From: Wolfiporia cocos | Taxonomy: Eukaryota > Basidiomycota > Agaricomycetes > Polyporales > Phaeolaceae | Length of the DNA stretch: 64,000 bases | Reading direction: 5' to 3' | NCBI GenBank assembly: GCA_029448655.1 | Contig: JACCLO010000002.1 | Span: 4,402,001 to 4,466,000, forward strand | Shown here: positions 1 to 10,913 of the stretch, in pieces | Layout of the letters: each line of letters starts with the position of its first letter | Numbering within the stretch: position 1 is the first letter of the stretch | Notes under the pieces: model-generated | Told to the model about the DNA's origin: nothing | Databases searched by the model: none | What the model saw: the letters and a program-made list of their open reading frames with translations, nothing else | Translations under genes and position numbers: made by a program

Positions 1-1556
1 GGGCGATGCGGCCGCATAGACAGCTTCCGTGAATGTGCCCGTTGGTGGCGGCTTACGCGAGCCGACATTTGTACGGAGGGCCTGTACGAGTACGAGCATG
101 AATCGGTCAGTACATCAAGTGAACGGGAAGAAATACAAACTTGGTCAAAGTTGATTTTGATGCTGCCGACATTGGTCGCGCCAACGGGGACCATGCCAAA
201 AAAGCCGTATCTCCATCGTCCGAGGAGAGCGACACGCTCATTCAGCACAAATAAGTTCTCTAAACGGCGGACCATCCATGGGGAAACAGAAAACAGGTCA
301 CCTACCGTCACCGCTGTCAGTACCAACCTCAACAATGCCGTTTATCGCTGTAGCTCACCAACAAAGTGTCTCCGCTTCTCCACTACCCATGCGGCCGGAC
401 TGTGGAAGCGGTGATAATCACCCGGCGCGAGGTAAATCACGACGAAGTACAGTGCATTGCCAGGCTTGACGCTCATACTAGACCGTCGTTGCGCGCGATC
501 AAGGAACGGACGCATACCCATTTCTGCCGCAACCTCCGCATCGTGCGAGACTTGTTCCGGGAGAGACACATCGGATGGTACAGACGCGTCAATCTGCTCA
601 CCGTGCTTCCGCGCGACAGGTGTCGGTACGTTATCTTCCATGTTCCTGTGGACCCCAGGCTGGGAGTTTGGAGTGGATGGCGTCTCGTGCGTGGGCGTGG
701 TGGTACCGGAAGCCGTGGGCGATGGCGGTGCATGCGTGCCAAGGAGCTGGTGTAAGCTGTATTCGATGCCGTTAATGTCAGCAAAGTGACGGTCATTCAC
801 TTCGTCCATATCGCGCTTGGGGAACTCGATATCTGTTGGTTGAGAAGACCCGGGGCGTTCAACGCCGAGAAGCGCGTCGAGGGAGTAGGTGCTGCCCTTG
901 ATCTGTTCGACGCGTCCGTTGCGGATAGTGCCAAAGTGCAGGATCTTGCCGTCGGCGGGGCTGACCTACGGGAATACGGGTCGCTGAGCATATTGTGATG
1001 ATACGGAACTGAGTATGCGGCACTCACTAATATCGAATCTGCAACGGGACGTGCGCCGTTCTTGAGCTTCCGGTAGAAAAAGTCGCCCAAGCTTGCGTAC
1101 TGTGTGAGATCCTCCGGATCCATCTCACTCAGGTTACATCCGAAAATCCATGCATATAGGCGGAAACCGGCTGGTCTTAACCATATAGGCAGCTCTAGTG
1201 AGTTCAGATAACCCCAAAGGCGAGAGAGGTTGCGGAGGGGAAGGGCACCAAGGACATGTACCTGAAGGAATGCAACCGAAACTGAGCATTGCTCCCACGA
1301 TGATATTCAGAGAGGTGAGTGCGGAGACACGATATGCCGCACGCAATTGCGGATAAGCTGTGTAGAAAGTACGTACCGTCCAGGGACCCTTGAGCCGGAC
1401 GACTTCGTGGCCACCCTCATCGACGTGGACCTCTTTTTCGACTACCCGCCTGCGATATTGTATCACAATGAGGAGCAGTGCGCCTAAAGCGACTGGCAGG
1501 GGGTACCACTGGGTGGGTGTCTCCCTCCACGCACTGAGCAGCCTTTCTGCGGACAT
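1..1556 (-). CDS. psd1: Phosphatidylserine decarboxylase proenzyme, mitochondrial type (3' end missing)
   Basis: This enzyme converts phosphatidylserine to phosphatidylethanolamine, normally at the mitochondrial inner membrane. The ATG at 1556 opens a short N-terminus with one hydrophobic segment ([16 protein letters not shown]), a likely membrane anchor. Splicing then gives the family blocks [29 protein letters not shown] (with the conserved Asp), [13 protein letters not shown] (with the conserved His) and [16 protein letters not shown]. At least four short introns are visible, for example one ending near 64-68. The last visible exon encodes [21 protein letters not shown] and runs off the left edge, so the C-terminal LGST self-cleavage site that makes the pyruvoyl group is outside the window. 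A Ser/Thr/Pro-rich insert (about 640-760) lies between the ADGK and YHRFHSP blocks. The identification is firm; exact exon borders are inferred. Confidence 0.93.
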
Positions 1557-2014
1557 CTAAGCTGCATGCTCTGGTGCGACCCAGGGACGACAACGCACGG
1601 TGCAGGGGTGCGTGGCGGTCCGACGCCGTGGGACCGTGATTTTTTGTACTGGCAGAGTATGGTCGGTATCCAGTCCGAAGGAAAGATGGGTGCAGATGGT
1701 GCCTGCCGCCACTTGGTTGCAGTAGTCGGGTGGCAGCCGGTGGGCGGCGGCCCAGGATAAGCGGTGGGACCGCTGAGTGCGTGCGGAGAGCCATCGTGGA
1801 GAGCTGTGTGGCAGACAAGAGCTGCTACATGTGTATGTGGTTCCGGGACAGGCTCAGAGACACTCGAGGACTGCGAGCACTCGAGGACTGCGAGCGCGCG
1901 CGACGATCTCGAGAACACATGCCGACCCTCCTTTCTCTCTTACCACCACCATCGCCTTAGGCGCTCACGTACCGTCCACCCATACGCCGACCCCCACGCA
2001 CCGTCTCTCCCACC
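1557..2014. other. Intergenic region with a short tandem duplication
   Basis: This is the divergent upstream region between the decarboxylase (minus) and the intronless gene at 2015 (plus). It holds an exact 17-bp tandem duplication, ACTCGAGGACTGCGAGC, at 1862-1878 and 1879-1895. No gene was supported here. Confidence 0.6.
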
Positions 2015-3370
2015 ATGAACACCCAACGCACCGTCCCCAACACCCAGAGGGTCCAAACCGAAACCACATCAGCCACCTTTGCATTTGATCTACTTTTCAA
2101 CGCTGCCCAGAGTATCCACCGGGCACACGAAACCAACTCCTCCAACTATGCTCTTCCACTTTGGAAGACTCACGTATCCTACCTCTTTACCGCAATCCAA
2201 CATGGAGCTGACGAAATCGCTCACACCGAAGCCCTCACCTTACTCACAGTGCGAGACACAGTCCGCCAACTCGCCAACCACTTAGACGCCATTCTGGCGC
2301 CTACTTTTCCCAACCCTATGCCCTACCCTACTCCCACACCTCCACCCTCACCGCCTGCTACACGCACCACTATCCAGACCCATCAGGCGCCATACATCAA
2401 ACGCTTAGTCACCACATCCCGAATTCCACGACGCAAAACACCCCTGCCCAAACTCCATTGGGTACCCAACAAACCACCTACTCCCAACCCTACCCCTCCT
2501 GTAACCTCACCAGCGATTACCCCACCCCAGACTGTCACCGTCAAATCACCTAAACCGTCCACTACCCCACCGCCTCCTCCCACACGCAACCACTCCCCTA
2601 CACCATCCGCTCATACAGCGGATTCGGACGACACTGCTCACCCCCAACTCACCCACAACTCGCCCACGCCCACTCCTTCGGAACTATCTGCCGAAGACTA
2701 CGCCATCAATTATGGCACCCTTGCTGAACGTGCCATGTTTCCCCAATATTTTGGCCCCGATGGCCGACGTATCACTCCCCCAACTCGCTCACCCGTTTCT
2801 CAGTCACCCATCCCATCCGCGCCCCCACTCCCATCACCCATCACCACTCCTCCCTCCATGGCTACACCTGCGGACACCACCGACGATTCTCCTTCTCAAT
2901 CATGCAGACCGCTTTGGGTTGACCAAACTATGGCAGCCCTCCTGGAACCTCCCATGTACGACCACCCCATAGGACCTACACCTTCCCTTGACATGATTCG
3001 CAATACCAAACCTCCCACCCCGATCCCTAACACCTACACTGTTCAAATCAACGGCATCGCATGTCGCTACGATGACGGCACTCGCGTCACCAATCAAGAC
3101 CTTGCTGACGAATTCTTCTACGCACTCAGTCAAACTCCCTTCTACACCATTGCTCCTCGACCATACCCCTTTGAACCTCACTTCATACGTTGGATGAACC
3201 CCAACATCCCTGACCACAAGACGCACTCCTCTGTTCTACTCTCGTTCACCGATGCCGACGACGGCCATATACTCAAAGCGCTCGAGAGCGCTATCCATGA
3301 TTTCAATTACGGCACCATCACCTCCCACTTCCACGGACGCGTATCCATGACTATCCGTTCTCGCACCTGA
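2015..3370 (+). CDS. Uncharacterized Pro/Thr/Ser-rich protein, intronless
   Basis: This is one uninterrupted 451-codon frame starting at an ATG in a CACCATGA context, unlike its intron-rich neighbours. About 100 N-terminal residues look helical (FDLLFNAAQSIHRAHETN). Residues about 100-320 are very rich in Pro, Thr and Ser and look disordered. A compact C-terminal part (about 335-451) contains YTVQINGIACRYDDGTR, then HSSVLLSFTDADDG and HGRVSMTIRS. Synonymous positions strongly favour C. I do not recognise the family. The C-terminal layout (a Ser-Val-hydrophobic strand, an acidic turn, a helix, a final strand) loosely resembles the RRM-like fold of ORF1/Gag proteins of non-LTR retrotransposons. 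That is inference only: no reverse transcriptase lies downstream. A lineage-specific host protein is equally possible. Confidence 0.7.
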   Translation: MNTQRTVPNTQRVQTETTSATFAFDLLFNAAQSIHRAHETNSSNYALPLWKTHVSYLFTAIQHGADEIAHTEALTLLTVRDTVRQLANHLDAILAPTFPNPMPYPTPTPPPSPPATRTTIQTHQAPYIKRLVTTSRIPRRKTPLPKLHWVPNKPPTPNPTPPVTSPAITPPQTVTVKSPKPSTTPPPPPTRNHSPTPSAHTADSDDTAHPQLTHNSPTPTPSELSAEDYAINYGTLAERAMFPQYFGPDGRRITPPTRSPVSQSPIPSAPPLPSPITTPPSMATPADTTDDSPSQSCRPLWVDQTMAALLEPPMYDHPIGPTPSLDMIRNTKPPTPIPNTYTVQINGIACRYDDGTRVTNQDLADEFFYALSQTPFYTIAPRPYPFEPHFIRWMNPNIPDHKTHSSVLLSFTDADDGHILKALESAIHDFNYGTITSHFHGRVSMTIRSRT

Positions 3371-3824
3371 CCGCCTTCCCACATAACACCTTGCAAGAAG
3401 TCCGGGTTCTTCTGCTACATACTTTTTCTATTAGTTTTAACCTCCCTTTTCTTTTCGTTTCCTTTCTATATACGTATCACTAGAGCGATTGGTGTCGCCT
3501 AACCTCGGGGCTTCTACCATATGCTCGCCCTCTCATACGATACCTAACAGAAGTACGACCCCGCACAACACCCTACTCGTAACTATCGTGAACTGTCACC
3601 TTCGACCTTGGGCTCTCGTTAGCTGCCGCACATGTACATAGGATACTGACTGCGGGATATAAATGGTTGTCTCTCTCTCTCGAGAATCACATGCACGCGT
3701 AAATGCTGAGGCAAGTATAACATTGAGAATGCAAGTACAGTACACCCAGGTCTCGTCCACCACACCCAGGTCTCGTCTACCACACCCAGGTCTCGTCCAC
3801 CGTCCCACCGTCACCGACTCGTCG
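3371..3824. other. Intergenic region between convergent genes, with a 20-bp tandem repeat
   Basis: The region is pyrimidine-rich just after the stop at 3370 (about 3415-3475), consistent with a 3' UTR. Three head-to-tail 20-bp units (ACACCCAGGTCTCGTCCACC, the second with one C-to-T change) occupy 3742-3801, just beyond the RTF2 stop codon. No gene was supported. Confidence 0.6.
3742..3801. repeat. Three 20-bp tandem repeats next to the RTF2 3' end
   Basis: Three near-identical 20-bp units start at 3742, 3762 and 3782. They lie 24 bp past the RTF2 stop codon and so probably fall in its 3' UTR. Function unknown. Confidence 0.85.
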
Positions 3825-4889
3825 TCACGCGTACTGCAGGCCGAGTCAGCATCAGCTCACCTTGCGGACGACGAGACACATACCCTCGTGAATGTACCCA
3901 TCGTCATAAACGTCTCTTTCTTCTTCGCGCCGTCTTTCGGCCCGTACAGCGACTTGACCGCCTCGCTCATGTTTGCTTTCCGCTTCGCCTCCTCTTGTGC
4001 GAGGCTCTCTGCGACTGCCCTGCTCGCAGCTGCAATACCCGGGTTCATTGTCGGCACGCCCGCGGCCGTTCTCTTCGCTGGCGGCTTGTGCGCGTCCGCA
4101 GCATCCTCTCTTGTTTTGCGCTTCTTGCCCCTTGCTTTAGGGGGTTCCGTGGCGCGGCGGCGTTCCATCTCTACCCGCATCTTACTCTCCTCCTCAGGTG
4201 TTGGGTTCAGAGTGACAATATCTGTTGCACGGTCATACTTTGCACCGCACTGCGGACAAAGGCTGAACTGCCGCTCGCCCGCACCCCCGGCCTTCTCCTT
4301 GCCCTTTTCCAGCTTGCCTTCCGATGCACCGGGCGACGCGTTCCCAACGACGGCTTTCAGACCCGCATACGAGAAGACGCAGCCGCATGACAAGAGGTAA
4401 ACGAATGGTTGGGAGCCATTCATCTCCTTGAAATTGAGCGGGCAGACAAACCGGGCAGTGTCTGGGTTGGACTCGGAGCCGGAAGACTTGGTCGCATTAG
4501 GCGTAAGTGTCAGGGTTTTGACGTCCTGAATAAAATTGTTAGCTGCGAACAGCTACAGCGCAATAGTCATCGCACCTTGAGCGACCTGATATGACTACAG
4601 ATTTCCTCCCCGTCTCCATACGCAGACTTGTCTAGCAAGTATTCTAGAATCGAGTCCTTGTTATACAGCTTGCCCAATGCACATGAGACGATGGGTTCTT
4701 GCAGAGGTCGCTGTATTACGATCATTACCGAATAACAACTCATGATGTGAATAGCGCACGGCATACCTTGGACAGGGCGCAGAAGAACCATCGCGCACGG
4801 GTCTGGTTCGCCTTGTCGGCCTGCTCCGCTTTTGGCTTGCTCTTGACAAGGTCGCGACGATCCGGAATACTTCCTCCATCATTTCCCAT
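3825..4889 (-). CDS. rtf2: RTF2, replication termination factor 2 homolog
   Basis: RTF2 proteins are PCNA- and replisome-associated factors with a degenerate RING-like (C2HC2-type) fold; they were described in fission yeast as stabilising forks at a barrier. The ATG at 4889 begins MGNDGGSIPDRRDLVKSK, the typical family start. The next exons give RPLQEPIVSCALGKLYNKDS and, after an intron ending near 4525, the zinc-binding block FVCPLNFKEMNG, LLSCGCVFSYAGLK and FSLCPQCGAKYD. A basic Lys/Arg-rich tail follows. The last exon appears to be only nine bases (3825-3833): splicing at 3834 joins GTFTR to Tyr-Ala-stop, matching the usual C-terminus. Without that splice the frame would end in VCVSSSAR. 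The gene starts 158 bp from MED21 on the other strand, so the two may share a promoter. Confidence 0.93.
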
Positions 4890-5047
4890 ATTGAGCGCAG
4901 ACGTTGGTGGGCGTGGCAGTGTCGATGGGTCGGGAGAGTAAGCACTGTGGGTGGGTCACCCACCACGACCATGGCACGTGCCATATCACTCTGCCGGTAA
5001 CGCGCTGCAGAGCTTCTTCTCGTATTTACCCCTGCCACTGCAGCGTC
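4890..5047. promoter_or_regulatory. Short divergent promoter, RTF2 / MED21
   Basis: The two start codons (4889 minus, 5048 plus) are 158 bp apart, so core promoters for both genes must lie here or overlap the neighbouring exons. No clear TATA box was seen. Confidence 0.5.
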
Positions 5048-5723
5048 ATGCTGCAGGAACTATCACATATGGATCGAATCACCCAATTACAAGATGAGAT
5101 CCAACAGGTGCGCTGCTGTATATTGCGCTGAGGCTCACGTCTCAGGCCCACCTAACCCAACTACACAGCTCCTCACAATAATGTCAAGTAGCATCGCATA
5201 CCTTACCTCCCGCGCGAACTTCAAGCAAGTGGGCCCCGATGTCCCCATAACCAAGCAGCGCAAGCCGGACAAGGTCGACGCTGCGGAGCTGTTCGAAGGT
5301 CTGACGCACACAGGCCATTGTTGCTCTCCGCTTGACTATACTACCGGCCACAACTGCAGCGAATAAAAAGGAGCTGGTCACAGATCTCGTTGTCAAAGCG
5401 AAACAGGTAGACTACCTGATCCAGTCCCTGCCCGAGCCAGAGGCTGAGAAAGCTCAGGTATGCCGTACGTCTTTGTCAAAGTGGGCACATCATAACTCAT
5501 ACCGCCGCAGGCGCATCGTCTACAAGCCCTCGAAGACGAGATGACGCGCGTGAACGAGGACTATCTGTTAGCTGTCAATCGTGCCAGTGCGTCCCATTCA
5601 TTACTCATCCACACTGCGGAATTTGTATTCGTAGAGAGTCTCCACCAGCAGATCTCAGCTGTCTTGCGTACCATGCTGGACGAGCCAGAACTTCCCGATG
5701 ACATGCCATATATTCCCGTCTGA
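5048..5723 (+). CDS. med21: Mediator subunit 21 (MED21/Srb7)
   Basis: MED21 pairs with MED7 in the hinge of the middle module of Mediator, which bridges activators to RNA polymerase II. Spliced exons give MDRITQLQDEIQQ, then LLTIMSSSIAYLTSRANFKQ, then KKELVTDLVVKAKQVDYLIQ, SLPEPEAEKAQ and LRTMLDEPELPDDMPYIPV. These are the standard family blocks, a small helical coiled-coil protein. Introns are about 5108-5168, 5300-5358 (AG before CGAATAAAAAG), 5458-5511 and around 5590-5635. Either ATG 5048 (MLQELSHMDRI) or the in-frame ATG 5069 (MDRI) could start translation; 5069 gives the more typical N-terminus. It is transcribed away from RTF2. Confidence 0.92.
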
Positions 5724-6788
5724 GTCGTCACTGGCACGGGGCTGGGCGTACAAACTGTAGTATATAACAATGCTAGTGGTAGGATTCCGGTGTTGGATCA
5801 TGGAGTTGCCGTGGGCGAGCTTGCGCATGCCTGGTCATTGCGCGCGCATGTCGGCCGGATATGGTACGAGGGGCAAAAAATATAATGGCTGGATTTTATG
5901 TACTGTACCTCACGCGATTGCCCTACGGGCATCGTTGCGCCTGCATCAGGATATTCGCGTTGAGATTGTAAGCGCCACTGCAGTTACAGAGGCTTTAAAT
6001 GTTGACTGAATTGTAAGGAGGGGTTGTAATCTACCGTCTGAAGTGATAACGTTGCGCTTCGAGGCTCAAGAAAATAATAATCCAACGAGCCACTCGTTAT
6101 AGGCGCTCTCAGCAGTTGTGACAGTGGAAAGAATCGGTAACGCACAACAAAAATACACGGGGGGTACTACACTCCGTAAGTAGACACTGGGGCGTGTCTA
6201 TTTCATCCTGTGAACTACGATATTAGGGAGACAAATTCATGGGCCGCATACGGCAACGAAAACGGCGGAGAATCAAAGCACACGTGAGGGGCGCATACTG
6301 TGATTTCGCTCCGACCTCTGATCCGGAGAGCTGAGATACAGCGCGAGAGAGTTCTGTATTTCGTCGCGTCGCGTGGGGGTTTATATACATGTTAGCTCGT
6401 AAAAATACTAAGATGAGGATGACGATCGATGCAAGCTCAGCCTTACATAATAAGATCGCAGATCAGACGCACGTGACTAGGATGCGCGCTGCCGCCACCA
6501 AACTGCCCTTTGCACCACAGTAACTCCAGCGACGGATGGTTTTAGAAGCCTGCATTGGGACGGACATTTTCGTGTCATCATTCCGCCGACATCCTTCCCC
6601 CCGCCTCGATCCGCCACCTCCCTCACCGGATGCGCTGGTCGGCACTTCCTCGTCTACGACTGTTAGAGTTGTCCTATGGAATTACCGCTCGTTCGGCTGA
6701 TTCTGATCGTCCTATATAGCGAGGCGCGCTCAGGCAGCTGATTTTCGGCTCCCGATTTTCGGCTCCCACTTTCACTTAAACCACTACA
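5724..6788. other. Intergenic region, no gene seen
   Basis: This is about 1.06 kb between MED21 and the hydrolase, both on plus. Only short frames without recognisable content occur. The last 300 bp are presumably the hydrolase promoter; a TATATAGC lies near 6712. Confidence 0.55.
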
Positions 6789-8139
6789 ATGACCACGGCT
6801 TGCTACTCAACCTCCACAACTTTCTTCACTTATCCAGAGGCTGTAAAGCCTGGATTGAAGCTGGTCGCAAAACGCTATGTGCCTGCAACGCTGTCGGCGA
6901 ATGGATTGACACTCTTGTTCGCTCACTGTACCGGTGCTCGTACGTATGGAATCCGTTCTGAAGCTACATGGAAGACGACCAGAACACATTTATTTGGCTG
7001 TAGACAAGGAATTCTGGGAGCCCGTGATCAAAGCACTTTTCGAGAATGCAGAATCACTCCAGATCCGCGAGGCGTGGTCCGTGGATTGGCAAAGCCACGG
7101 CGAAGCTGCAGTCCTGAACGAATCTCTTCTTAAACAAATTGACGGTGGTCTATGTATGTTCTTTCTTGATCTCATGTGAAGCTATGCGCCATAACAAGCG
7201 CAGCGGCTCAAGAATATGCGGTCGGAGTTCGCGCTTTCGTCAGATCACCACACCTCGCTGGCCATCGTCTCCTCGGCGTGGGTCACTCAGCCGGCGGCAG
7301 CGCTATGTCAGCGCATTTTTGACTGCTCTGAGCACCGCCTATAACTGATGCATATATGCATAACACTCTGCAGACTTCTCTCAGCAGACGTCACGTCGAT
7401 CCCATACGAGGCGATCATTCTGGTCGAGCCATGCCTCATCACGCGCACGGAGTTCGACGCACATCACGCCGAGCGTATTGCCGCACTTGAATTCACCCAG
7501 AAGGCGGTAAGCGGGCGGCGCGACGTGTGGCGAGACCGCGCCGAGGCAGCTGCATTCTTCAAAAAGCGCCTTCCATGGAAGATCTGGGATTTGCGTGTCC
7601 TGCACATTTTCATTGTAAGACGTATTTCTTAACAATGCTCTTGACTAAGAGTATGCTGTGGGACTCAGGAATGTGGCTTGAAAGAGATTTCCGTGCAGGA
7701 GGATGGGCGCACGGTGACGAAGGTAACACTCAAGTGCGACAAGGCGCAGGAACAGAAGGCGTACGCCAACGATAACGAGCCGCACTTCTTGGCAGTAGAC
7801 CAACTTGCCACGCTCGATGCTACCTTTCCGGTGCATTGTATCCTCGGTGCTCGCGTCGACATCGTGTAGGTCCACTACGTTCTAAGCACATGCCATGCGT
7901 GGCTGAAGACGCATCACAGCCCACCATACGCGCACAATTCCATGCTTGCGGTGCGCCAGATGGCTTCTGTTCAGCGTGTGCCGAAAGCGGGTCATTTTGT
8001 GAGTGAAAGAGACGAAACCACTATGCTCCGGAAATCTAATCGCTTTTGACATCAGGCAGTCCAAGAGAATCCAGACGGTGTCGCAACGTGCATCGAAAAT
8101 GTCCTTCGCGGCATCGCATCGCCGCGCGCGAAGCTCTAG
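6789..8139 (+). CDS. Alpha/beta hydrolase fold protein
   Basis: This is a serine hydrolase of the alpha/beta-hydrolase-1 type; the substrate is unknown. The ATG at 6789 gives MTTACYSTSTTFFTYPEA, followed by VPATLSANGLTLLFAHCTGAH, the usual first strand and oxyanion loop (splice donor GTACGT near 6942). Later exons give VRSPHLAGHRLLGVGHSAGG with the nucleophile elbow G-H-S-A-G, then EAIILVEPCLITRTEF, KKRLPWKIWD, HCILGARVDIV (likely acid region) and a final segment with PKAGHF, which supplies the catalytic His. The stop is TAG at 8137-8139 after ASPRAKL. At least five introns are needed. Similar basidiomycete proteins are loosely annotated as peroxisomal Lpx1-like lipases, but no clear C-terminal peroxisome signal is seen: the end is AKL, which only resembles SKL. 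Exact splice sites are inferred. Confidence 0.85.
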
Positions 8140-9529
8140 CTCTACTTGCAGGAAATCATGATACGTTGATGGACAAATTTTGTATACTACACATTCGATG
8201 TGCACGTACAGTATGAGACATTCGAGCATCAATGCAACTCTTTTACGAAAATTGAGTTGTCTTAAGGTGCGATCGGTTGCTCCAGTGGTTCAGAAGATGG
8301 AAGTGAACGTACTCCTAGTCCGGTCTGTGCAGCCGGTTTCTAATACTATGTCAATCTAGAGTCGTACTGTGTACGTATTTGCTGAGGCATTTCGTCATTG
8401 TTTAAATGTTGACTTCTCCTGGGGCAATCCACGGAGTTATTAGTTGCCCTCGTACAAGCTTACCTCACTATCATATTCCGGGACACAGTCGATACAGTAC
8501 TAAATGCCCGGTAGAATATCGCTACAAAATGGACACAGTACTGACTTGACTTCTTGCGAAACGCACGGAGAAGGCGAGAATCCGTCATTTACCAATTTTG
8601 TCCGCATTGTCGAAAGACAATGAAGGACCATGGATTTGTTCCATGTGGAAGTCTGGTAGTTCATTGTCTGGCGGTCCATCGTCGACCATGTCCTCGCTAG
8701 CTTACATGAGCTCGTCGTAAGGAGCGTGCTCGAGGCAGCTGCAAAGAGGGGGAAGTCTGAGAAAAATAGGAACTCAGGAAGTTGTGCCATTCGCAACTCC
8801 CCGTTATTGGAGTTCAAACGTTCACCGTTCACCGGCACCGGATGCCTGTGGATCGAGCCCCGTTCGCGTTAGTCAAGAGGGCCGCAAACCTCAAGCGGGT
8901 ACTATGATATGGCGTGATACCTTTGTAGGTCCCTGGCGGCGTTAGGGCCCCACCCTCTTGCTCATCATGAACTAAGGTGAATCAGGGGAAAGGCCGTAGT
9001 GAGGATCGCTGTCGCGCAGAACGTCGTCCTGCGCGGCTACACGTACCAAATGCTCAGCGAAGTTGCCTGGATGTACGGCGTTCGGCTCTTCCGAGGCTAT
9101 CCCAGCAGGTTTCCAGACCGAGAATTTCGTTATGTTGCATGAAACAAAATCCCACGTGTAGTTTTCAATGCGTCTGAGCCGCGGAGTAATCACAGAACAT
9201 CCCATGATTGCGCCGCAGCACAGGCCATGATACTCGTTACATGAATGGCGACATCGAGTAGCGTATGGACAATGTACAAGCAGAAACGAGATGCACACTT
9301 ACTAGATTATTACCGAGAGGAGTTGCTGCTTGACTACACGTGTACGGTCCGGGCGTGCAGAATCCTGCGCCACAGCCTATGATCGACCTACCAAACCGAA
9401 GTCAATCAAATCCATTATGGGTCGTCTCTTTCAGACATCCGCTACACAGATCTCGAGTATCAGTTACCTACAATTGGTCACGTCGTTGAGCATATGGGCG
9501 AAGGAAAGATGGTTTTGTTCCCGTCCTGA
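8140..9529. other. 1.39-kb region without a supported gene
   Basis: This stretch lies between the hydrolase and SMN copy A, convergent genes. Frames at 8500-8838 and 8972-9298 (minus) reach about 110 codons but show no recognisable motif, no consistent splice model and biased composition. Relic or noncoding sequence is most likely. Confidence 0.5.
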
Positions 9530-10546
9530 TCATCGCTGAGCCGGAAGCAGCTCCCCGTCTTCCTCTCCCTCACCTAATTCATCCTCTCCCCGCTCAGCGA
9601 CATCTTCTGCGCCTGTGTTCTGATTGCGATGCCACTGTAGGTCGCAGTTAGCCTACAATAACACTGCATGCATGAGGGAACATCGACGCTTACATAATAC
9701 ACAGCAGTGTAGTATCTTGCCCAGTACATGGCGGACATTGCGCATGAGAATGCCTCGTCCTGGCTTACTATATGATCTGGAGCGTCAGGGAGGGTATAAG
9801 CGCTCTGGTCCTGGGCAGCTGCTGCAGATTTGAGAGAAGGATCGTGAGTTGGAACGAAGGTGTCAAAGTTAAGCGGCGCAGAATCTTCGTCGCCTTCAGC
9901 TTCACTATCTTCCTCGTCCTCAACCCCCGTTACGTCGAGTTCAGGTATCGATGGCGCGGATGTGTCGGCCATTGGTTTTGGTTTTCGCTTGACAATTGTT
10001 GGAGGGACATTATACCATCTGTAGTATGTCGCAGGTTCAGCAAATCGTGTACATGAGTGCGGACATATAGCGCGCACAGCGGTGACCTCTTGACGGCTTC
10101 ATCTTTCCACTGGCTTCCTCCATGGAAGGCCTGGAATGCGCCATCAGTCGGTAGAGCGCGTGGAAGGACATGAGACATACCTCGTACTCCGCCATTGCAG
10201 AGTTCCAGGCGTCCACGAGCGCAGAGTCATCCCAGATCTCCTCGTGGGTGAGTTCCCTGCTCTCTTCCTCTTCTTCTTCCTCTTGGGCCTCCTCTGGGCG
10301 ATCGTCGGCGTGCAGCATTTCTGCGTTCTCTGCATCCCCGCTTATCGCGTCCTCGCTGTAGCTCATCTCCGGCGCATGGATGCCTGGATCGTCCCAGTGC
10401 TGGACCGACTGCTGAATGCGGCCGTCTGGTCTCCTATTTGTCCTGCGTCTTTTGGCCGGGTGCGGGGAGGACATCTGAGGGCCAGTCTGCAGCTCGGGCG
10501 GACCCAGCGACGAAGTGATGTCGTCGTAAGACACTATTGGGCGCAT
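9530..10546 (-). CDS. smn1: SMN-like protein, copy A (survival motor neuron homolog)
   Basis: SMN with Gemin2 loads Sm rings onto spliceosomal snRNAs. The ATG at 10546 begins MRPIVSYDDITSS. The Gemin2-binding helix is HEEIWDDSALVDAWNSAMAEYE, comparable with the SMN IWDDxALIxAYxxA motif. It is preceded by a nuclear-signal-like KRRRTNRR and a Glu-run. After two introns (donors GTATGTC and GTGCGCG) come WYNVPPTIVKRKPKP, an acidic part, and the YG-box-like C-terminal helix AMSAMYWARYYTAVYY. A last intron leads to an acidic tail ending LLPAQR-stop at 9530. There is no Tudor domain, as in fission yeast Smn1. Length is about 250 residues. Copy B at 19890 has the same motif order and intron positions, so the two are paralogs. 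Copy A has Arg where copy B has the YG-box Gly. Confidence 0.85.
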
Positions 10547-10913
10547 TCTCGTGCTCGACGGCGGGGTGAGAATTTGTAGTGTGCGAGCCGGAAACAGTAT
10601 AGAGTGTTACTCGGGTCGATGCAACTTGAACTCGAAAGTGTTGCACGCGGCATGTGGCACACGGCGATGCGCGTCACTGCCGCGGCAGCAGATCCATCTC
10701 CTCTGCCGTCGTCGTCCTTCGTGTCGAGCTCGCTGTCCTCCGCCGCTGCTAGCTTTGCATAAACAACGAGCGCCGCCGGCAACCGGACTCAGGGTACCGC
10801 CTGATCAACACTGCCATCACTGCGCTTGCCACTTCTGCACTCCAAATACCTCGCACGCCGAACCCACACCTCACCCTCGCCACACCTCCTCCTGCACGTA
10901 TCCCTTTCCAGCC
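10547..10913. promoter_or_regulatory. Divergent upstream region, SMN copy A / OSBP
   Basis: This is 367 bp between start codons on opposite strands. It should contain both promoters and 5' UTRs. No distinctive site was recognised. Confidence 0.45.

Noticed and set aside
8265..8345. Possible tRNA-like stretch (GGTTGCTCCAGTGG...)
   Set aside because: No cloverleaf or proper B box could be drawn by eye.
8500..8838. 112-codon minus frame in the region after the hydrolase
   Set aside because: There is no recognised motif, unusual composition and no consistent neighbouring exons.
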